A stretch of 64,000 nucleotides of DNA from Enoplolaimus lenunculus. Lineage: Eukaryota > Nematoda > Enoplea > Enoplida > Thoracostomopsidae. Positions 44,701 to 53,700 of this stretch are shown in pieces. Location of the stretch: positions 1 to 64,000 of the forward strand of contig JASANG010003596.1 in the NCBI GenBank assembly GCA_030248215.1, written 5' to 3'. Within the stretch, counting starts at the first letter, position 1. Each line of letters starts with the position of its first letter. The notes under the pieces were generated by a model. The model saw only the letters and a program-made list of their open reading frames with translations, was not told the DNA's origin and did no database searches. A program made the position numbers and the translations under genes.

Positions 44701-47700
44701 AATTAGAACAAATCTAAGTCGAATTCGCTGTAAAATGTATTTTAAAATAAAAAATTTTGTTACATGGTGCATTACACTCCACGTTCTAAATTTGACCAGT
44801 TCCGAATAACACCAATCGTAAATGAGATAAAATTATTACAAAGGACTGAAACACTCACATAATTTCGCTTTCGATCAATGAATAGGCTTGTTGTCCTGTG
44901 TGGTACATGAACACGGAAAGCGTTCCAGGAACAGCACTCAGTAGATCATAGTCACCGGAACTCTAAAATAGTACTGAACAGTGTAATCCGACTTTCCAAT
45001 CATCTGTGTCAGTATGACACAAAAGCGAAACATTTGGCCATAAATTATAGCTATTCAGTTAACAGCCATCTGCATTCAGAATAAGCACAAGTTACAAATC
45101 AAAGAAAACCTACATAAACCATTTTGAAAATATGACAGCGCCACTGAACAGAAGTATTCTTTGGTAGAAATGACATCCCGATACAACATAAAGCTTTGTC
45201 GGCAGTATCTGAAACAGGCAATCGTAAACAACATATTTTTCTCTTAAACGTTCAGCAAACAATTATTCAATTATCTGAAAGTAATAAAAGGTAGTCCGTT
45301 AATGATAGCGCTTGATATATTGTTCAACAGAACTAACAAAAACTTGCACGCGAACCATTTTACAATGCTTACCAAAGTTTGTAGATTTTGCAAGTGCTGT
45401 GAAACACTGAGATAGCGGTGATGGAAATTTTGGCTTGTTTCGCGAGAAATCACACTGAAATAAAAAATGCAACTAACATGCTTCTGTATAAGATTATTCA
45501 GTGCACATGGTGTCGTGGCATTGTAAAAGTGACTCACGACTTAATTTACATACATCTGAAGGTGAATACTGCTAACATATAGCTGACAAGAGAAGCGAGG
45601 TTGCTTGAAAAGTTGTTTTTGGCTTACACGCGGTGATAAGGCTGGTAGTTGTTAAGGTAATAAAATTTCTTTTCGCGTAAACTTGATACATGCAATAATT
45701 TTAGCAGACCCGCCAAAATAATGTCGGCAAGTAGCTCCAACTGAATTGGCAGTTTGGCACATAAAATTAACAGCTATCTTAATTACAAGTTCATGAAGGT
45801 TTTGGCATAGATTGCGTCACTAAATCCGCTGGTGCCTCAAACATCAAATAATACAGGCTACAGACGTCCATACCATCCTGTAATCGGGACAACAACGTGC
45901 TGAAACAGTAATTGCGGCATTATTAAAATAATGCTGTACATTAAAAACTTACGTCAAACCACGGCAACGATAACATTCCAATAAGTAGATCTAAGTTTTC
46001 CTTAGAAAAGTTGCAGGTGTCTGAAAAAACGTAACACTACGATGGAACGCTAGTGCAACTGTGCAATAAATAATCATCCTCTATTTGAATCTTAGTTTCA
46101 GCACGTACAACCGTATACTGAATGTCGACTGAAATAAACTGCAACTCAACTCCAATTTAGAACGTGCAAGCTTACTCAACATAAATAACACCTAAACCCT
46201 TACCAGATATTTCAGCAATTTCGCAAACCAATGCTAACGCGGCACTTGGCTTTTCAGTAAACAATTTTACGAAGACCGAATCTGGCATATTTATTTCTCG
46301 GTGAAGTGACTGCGAAAACGACGCAACGCTGTCATTGATCGTTGGTCTAAATAACCACATGAAAAGATTCGCACACATGCACGTCGTAATTTTCGGGAGC
46401 CGGACTATTTGCGGCAGTTGCCCCAGGTACTTACAGACTAGTCGGGCAAGTTGAGGCAGTCGCACGCTTTAACTTGTGCTTAAAACTTTTTAATAAATTT
46501 TAAACAAAACAAAAATTGTTACTTATACATGAGTGAATAAATTTATTTTTAAATCTGCTGTGTCCCAGAAATCTTCAAATTCTTCCGAAGCCCCTTGCCA
46601 GTTGCATACCCAGGGCCGATTTCAACCCTTTAAACGAATTTGGCACAGTATCAGTTTAAAATATAAGAAACTTTCTTCAAAATTTTTGTAGAACGTAACA
46701 CCCTTTTAAAATCCTTGCTACGCCCATTACCCTGGAGCTACAAAAAGTGAGTTATGCATGATGAAGTTACGTGGGACAAAATGTTTGTTTTTAAAAAAAC
46801 CACATTACTTCACATTGTTCCATTGAAGAGGTGGATCTTACTGTGTCAGTCTTACTATGTACTACATATTATCAAAATAATAAAACATTACGCAATCCAC
46901 AGTTTGTGATAAGATAAGCAACTTGCATGAACAGATTCAAGGAAAGTAAAACATTTCTTAACGAAGATCTGTTGCAATTTCATTACAAGGCACTAAAATT
47001 TAGAGGATGCAACATCTAGTTTACCAAAACATTTTCGAACAAGTGTAGTACCGAATTCATTGTCAATCCGTAATGAAATCTAACAAATTTGTGGGCTAAG
47101 CATGTGATCAATAGAATTTGTTAACAATCATAGGTACCTGACTTTTCGGAAGCAGTCGTATGATTTGAGCCTATTGAATATTTTCAAAACATACGTTGCT
47201 CGGCAATAAATAGACAATGCCTGAAATGATCAAAAACCAAAGCGGAACTGCAAGTACATCATATACATTAATTGATTAAAAATAGTTTAATATCAAACAA
47301 AATTGCTAACAAATTAATATAATCCACACAAAATATAGAAAACCATGCATGCATGCCTATCTGGTTTACATTGTTCACGTTCTTCGTTGCTGCTGGTTGA
47401 AATGCCCATTGCTCAAACGTCATCAGAAGAGTTTTGACCGTTTGAAATTCGTTCCGAAGGACATTTTCACTTGCACTAAAAGATCTGTTAAAACCACAGC
47501 AATCAATTTCATGCGGACAAATACCGTTAACTTTACAAATGATAATATAACAATTCAACCGTTGTCCACAAAACATATTAACGTAGATTTATTTATTAGT
47601 TTAAGTTGCCTAAACATATTGGTCCATAATAATGAACTGACAACCTGGGAGTATAATTTTTCGAAATCACAGAAAACTGACAATACATTTCTTGCCTCAA

Positions 47701-50700
47701 CAACGCTAAAAAGACTAACATAATTCAGCCGGTGCTTTATGTTGTTATAATAATTCCTGATCAAAACTGAAAGTAAGTATGAAATATTTCGCTCAACAAC
47801 AAATGTTTTGCATACCTAGCAGCCTCTCCTGCATTTTTGGTTCGCTCATTAATTGGCGTCAAGTTTTCGTGATCTTTGCTTGAACTATTTCGATAATTGA
47901 TGCAACTATCTCGGCACTCGATTTCGTAGCGTTGCATTAGGACAGCTGCTTCAATCAAAGTCTGCATTCATAAACGTTTATCATAGCTTTACATATTATT
48001 TTTAAAATTGCAGGGTAAAGTTTCTAATTCTCCTACCTTAGACTCATTTATGAGAGAGTAAAAAAACAACTAAAACATACCTCAAACTTTTTCACAAGAT
48101 ATTACCAAGTTCTAATGCTATCAGCAATCAGATATAGCGAAAATGTTGCATCGCATTTGCTAACGTTTACGTGAAATTGCAATATTAAAGGTTAAGCTAT
48201 TCTGGGCCTCACTGTCGTAATGCACCACGCTAAGTAATGGATATATTACCTCTTTCAAATGTTGCAGAACGTCGAGTCTTGCTTGACGAATAATTAAAAC
48301 AACTGATGTTTTGAAAAACTGCTCCGCTGATAAATTGACGCACGAAAACCGGTACGCAAAATTTACGCAACTGATCAACATCTTCATTCCCTGTTCTGCA
48401 AAAATAAGGCAATCAGCGCACTTTAACCTACAATAAAGACTACTTATCTCATATTTCATATGCAAAAGGAACCTGACGTAAACGGCGGGTCATTTAAAAA
48501 ACACTAGGCAACCTTAGTATTTCGCATAAATTATACCAAACTGAACTAGAGAGGTAAATGGAAAACCTTACTTGCGTAAGATTTCGGTTCTTAAACCTTC
48601 CCTGTTCTCAAAACAATCGTAAAGCATCATTGCTAAAACTGAATGCGCAGTAACAGTTCAGACAAACTACAAAAAAGGTACATGAAAACGGCGTTTAAGA
48701 CTGTTTAATGAATGCAAACTGGTCCGATTTAAAACCATAAAAACAAATATGGGCACGATGACCTGAAATCACATACCAAGAATTAAAGCAGACGTAGCGC
48801 AGGAATTTTTGATCGCGAGAACCAAAATTGCATTTATGCGATCGCACCATTGGTATAACCACGAGACACGCACAAATCGCACGCACACGGCAGGGTTTTG
48901 AGCACCAAAAAGGATACTGGACAACGCTTGCCAAAACTCGCCCAAATAAGACAACAATACCGCGATTTCACTATAATAACGCGCAAAATGTATGTTTCGT
49001 TAAACAGAAATCTAAATTTTCAAATATATAACCAATACGGTCTTACTGGCAGAGAGTAAAACGAAAATTTAAACGGCTCTCTCAACAATATTCTAACTAG
49101 TTAAGCAAACTGCGATGCATGTGCAAAAGAATCTATTATAATATTCCGAAATGCAGACGTGACGTCTGATGCACTTTGGCTGAGCTTATAACTGTATCAG
49201 CCAACCGCATTTTTTCCATTTTATGTCTCACTGCTTAAGAAAAGAGATGGGTGGTCTCCGTATAAACCAAGACCGGAAACAGTGATCGAGCTCAGAAAAT
49301 TGAGACCATAAACCGAGACCGATTTTTCAAGCTTGAAAATGATAAATTAAGTGGGTCTTTGAACAATTTAGCTAATTTAGATAATACAATTTTTGTTGCG
49401 CTATAACAAGAGTCTGTATGTAAATTTAAATTATTTTTACCGTAAGAACTATTTATTAGCCAGTTTTTAGTCGACAAACTATATTTACTAATAATTAAAA
49501 CCAGTTTTCAAATTTAGTTCGTTGTTTTGTTTCTAAGCTTTGCTCAGGGTTGCAAATCCACTGAAACTCAAAAAAGAAACCGAGACTAAAACCAGGTGAA
49601 AACCTAAACTTACCGAGACCCAAACCTCCATCCTTAACTAAGAAAAGTGGAAAATAAATAAAACAGAATAAAAAATTTTGATAAGCCATGTGCCAAATTT
49701 CTCGAAACCTCACTCTGAAGGAACGTCGCCCGAAGCCAACATTTGATACATTGCCAATACGCGATCGATCGTACTATACAGCATGTGATGATTTAAAAAT
49801 GCCGCGGACCGATCGTTTTCAAGCAATTTCGTCATCAAACAGATACTTTCCTGAAACATTCACATACGTATTCAGCTCCGCGTTCTCATTTGCAGCGTAC
49901 CAAAAAGTAAAAAATGACAAGCATACCAAATACCAAAGAATATTATGTAATATGCAGGACAAAATTCATCCACAAAAACTATATAGAGTAACAAGTGCAA
50001 TACAATAACTATAATTACTTTAATAGGCAAATGAAAACTTTATCTGAACTATTTATTACAATGAATATAGCAGAACCTGCACTTTGCTTGCATTTGCAAT
50101 TTACCAACTGAAAGAATTTAACCAAGATAGAGAAGGCTCCTACGACATTCCCACTGCGCACAAGAAATACGGACGCTGAATGCACCTTACAGTTTGTATA
50201 CGCTACTAGCAGCATATAACAAGTGTTACATCTACACCAGGTATTTTGAACACATTACACATCAGTTACATACACATATATTACCACGGTTTACCTACAT
50301 TTGTGTGCGGCTAACTCGAAGCGTTATATTCAATTTCCTATACTAAAAAACTATCATGACAGATGCAGGGTTTTGTTTTTTGTTCTTAACCACGGCGTTA
50401 ACTTGCGAATAACCATAAATTTTCAATCGTTAATTCTAATATTTAGGCCCCAAGGCAAGGCTAAATGTTACATTTTTAAAAACGTATCGCTTCTCAATTA
50501 AAATTGTTTTGAGACAATACACAGTCAAGTTGAAGCGAACAACCATAAATTTTCAATCGCCAATTCCAATATTTACGCGCCAAGGCAATGCTAAATAATA
50601 CATCTTTGAAAACGTATCGCTTCTTCATTAAAATTGTTTTGAGACAATACACAGTCAAGTTGAAACAGTTGAAACAGCTGCATTTAGTTCAGATTTTGCT

Positions 50701-53700
50701 GCCCCTAATAACATTTGAACAAAATTTACAGTTAATGACGCAGAAATTCTACACAATCACCAAATTGGCGATCGACAAGAAAAGTTTTGACGCCAATTCC
50801 ATATCTTCGGCTGCATAGCGTCAACGCTGCTCAACAGACCAGCATTTGCATTACCTGTTTTAAATCGAGATCACAGTGTTCAAACTGTTGTAACAGGGTT
50901 CCCCATAACGTTGATATTAAACCATGCTGATGTAATAGCGTTAATTCACCTGGCACCATGACTATTAAAATACGGCTGAAAAACTGATTTTAATAAGTAT
51001 ATTAAACAAGGAAAACTGGCTTTCATACAACACAGTTTATCACAACCTGTTCCGTCGGGTTTGACACCCGAGCACAAAGCATAAAAAGATTTATGTGGCT
51101 TTAAGCTTCGCTTAAAGAATCTAGCTGCCAATTGATAACCAGAATAAGCAGGATTTTTGTTTTAATTTCCTTCCAAATTGTAACAAAGGTCAATCTTAAA
51201 CCTAATTGGTTGCCAAACTAAACCTGCAACCCAGCGTTAACAATGTTATAATAATTAGTCAAATTTACTTATTTCAAACAAAACTTACCATATTTGACAC
51301 TGCAGAAGTTCACAAGATCCTACATTGCGCAAGACAATCGCATGCGTATCAAGACAGTATTGTTCAACAACCTACAAGTTTAGTCAAAGCTTCAATATTG
51401 CTTTTCAGTTAAGCATATAAAAATTATATTATCAGTGGAAAACAAAGCATTAAACGGTCACGTGCTCAGATATCAAATGTTTAAAAGTATTTTAAGTATA
51501 CGCGGTTAGATCGGGCCACGCATAAATTTTTGGGAACAACCAGTGATATTATATTACTAACTTCGTAGTTTTTATATTTCAATGATTGCTGCTTCATTAC
51601 ATCAGCAAGCAATGTAAGTTCTCGAGATGCGAATTGCAACTTTGACTCTTCGAACAACTCCGTGTTAATTGACATCAACCCTTAAAAAGCGAAAGACTTA
51701 TGCAGAGAAAAAATACAACGTATCATTACAAAAAATCCATTCACTGGCAAATATCAACAAGTCTTCGTCAATTAGCTTCTGAAATATTTAACAGTTGAAG
51801 ACTGAAGTATGAAGATAAAATTTAAAAAGATAAATTTTGAAATGATAAGCGCGGTAAACACGTGTTTTAAACAACCAACTCTATATGTGTGCGAGCAAAA
51901 ATATTCTTCCTCTTACGAGGTAAAACGGAATCATGTCCCATTGTCTTTGTTTTAAAACGCAAGCAACAATAAAAGACTTTACATGACTACATTACAAAAT
52001 CGAAAATTATTATCTTACCATTTAAACTTTTCAAAAGCGATACAATAACCGCATATTTAACTGAAAGCGGAAGTTCGCGAATAACGTCTACAATAGCAGT
52101 GGTGACTTTCAAACCATACACAGATGTTTCAGGTATTGACGTAAAATAAATAAACTGAACAATGACATACAAATGCACACCATCTGAAATGTAACATCAA
52201 GTTTGAAACAGACTAAAATTAATAAAACTTAGAAAACGAAAAGGTTTTGAAAAACCAATACCTACCAGCAACAGAATAGTGACTAGTACAAAATTTAATT
52301 ACGACTTTCCACGTAGCAACAAAATGTTGAGACCTCACCTGCTCTAAAGCGCAGTCAGACTGTGAGCATTCCAGAAAAATTACCAAGCAATACAGTTTAT
52401 TACTAAAGTTAGAATTGGAAAAATGCAGTACAATCCCTTGATTAAGAATCGTACTCAAAACTTCTCTTCGGCTAATTTCTTATTTGGAACAAAATCGTCG
52501 AACTATAATACTGGCTTCTTAAGTAATCCGATTATAAAATTAAAGCGTGCAAAGCTGTATTAATAAGTTTAATGAATGACAAATACAAGAAATAGGCACA
52601 TCGTCACAATCTTTACGGCAAACCTTCTTAAAAATTAATTTTCGCTAACGGTTCGGTTATATGGATATTTTATACCATTCGGTTCGCTTGAAAATAAAGT
52701 AGGTACTTTTTTACTTAGTGCTTGGTTGCAATTTTAAGGCTAAATTTTAAATCCAGTTTTACCCGGCCAATGATACCAACATAATAAAATATAAACCATT
52801 ACACTGTGATGTTAAACAATCGGCTTCGACGGTCACTTGGTTCGGAAATCTAATCATAAACACCGGAATAAACTCGATAAGAAGAACAACATGAGGGTGG
52901 GAAGCTGGTTGAGACTTCAAATCTAGTTGCAGCCGATCTTTTGCTGGAATAAAGTGAAATACGTGCATTGCATTAATCTTTCTCTAGCGCTGACAGTATA
53001 TAGTAGAACCGAACAAAGTAACAATATCGGCAAAGACGAAGTATGAATTTTCATTGATTATTCAAATAAAATTCTGTGCAGAAGTACATATGTAATAATA
53101 ACGGTTAAAAGGAAACACACAGCAGCAAACTTGTATTTATACCTGTGAACAAGCGTACAGTGGCAACACTCACTTTTTTGTAAATCACTGAATTGGTACT
53201 GCACAACTTTGCACCAGTCAACAGGAATCAATCCGTCTTTCTCAAGATTATCAACATTTGCATTGTCAACATTTCTAAATGAAAAACAAAACTAACTAAA
53301 ATTATACATTTTTAAGCTCATTACATATATACTGCAAAGTAGTTGCATTTTTCACGTAATTGGTCTTGTTGTATTAACTTACTTCCATCTCAAGTTTAAA
53401 GCAGAACTACAACACAGAGCTGTGTTCTTTTCATTATGGTTTGTCAGGTGGGGCTTTACATTGTATACGGTCAGGGTTGCAGGCAGGGATCGATCGGATA
53501 TCCGGTTCAATATCCGGCAAAACCCAACATCCGTATACGGTTCTGGTATAAACCTACCTGATACTGGATATTTCTGGTTGGGGCTCGAAATATAAAACTG
53601 GTTTTTGCACGTCAAAATACTAGATATTTTGAAGCAACTGCAATTCCGAGCAATTAATGAATGGACACTGACACGGAATTAAAAACCCAAACCAAAAATT

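Noticed and set aside
45628-45877. Two exon-like stretches (about 45,821-45,877 and 45,628-45,740)
   Set aside because: Exons 18 and 19 join directly in phase and match human ATR continuously; including these breaks the frame of exon 19 onward.
47583-47705. Open stretch with splice-like borders between ATR exons 15 and 16
   Set aside because: It looks protein-like, but exon 15 joins exon 16 in phase without it, and including it needs a weak GTTAAT donor chosen only to fit.
49714-49850. Idea that exon 10 (TIDRVLAMYQ) joins directly to the LSLPWFD exon and that the gene order is scrambled
   Set aside because: The similarity to human TIDKVVKIYDAL is generic HEAT pattern; the phases do not fit, and exons 11-17 chain in order to exon 18.
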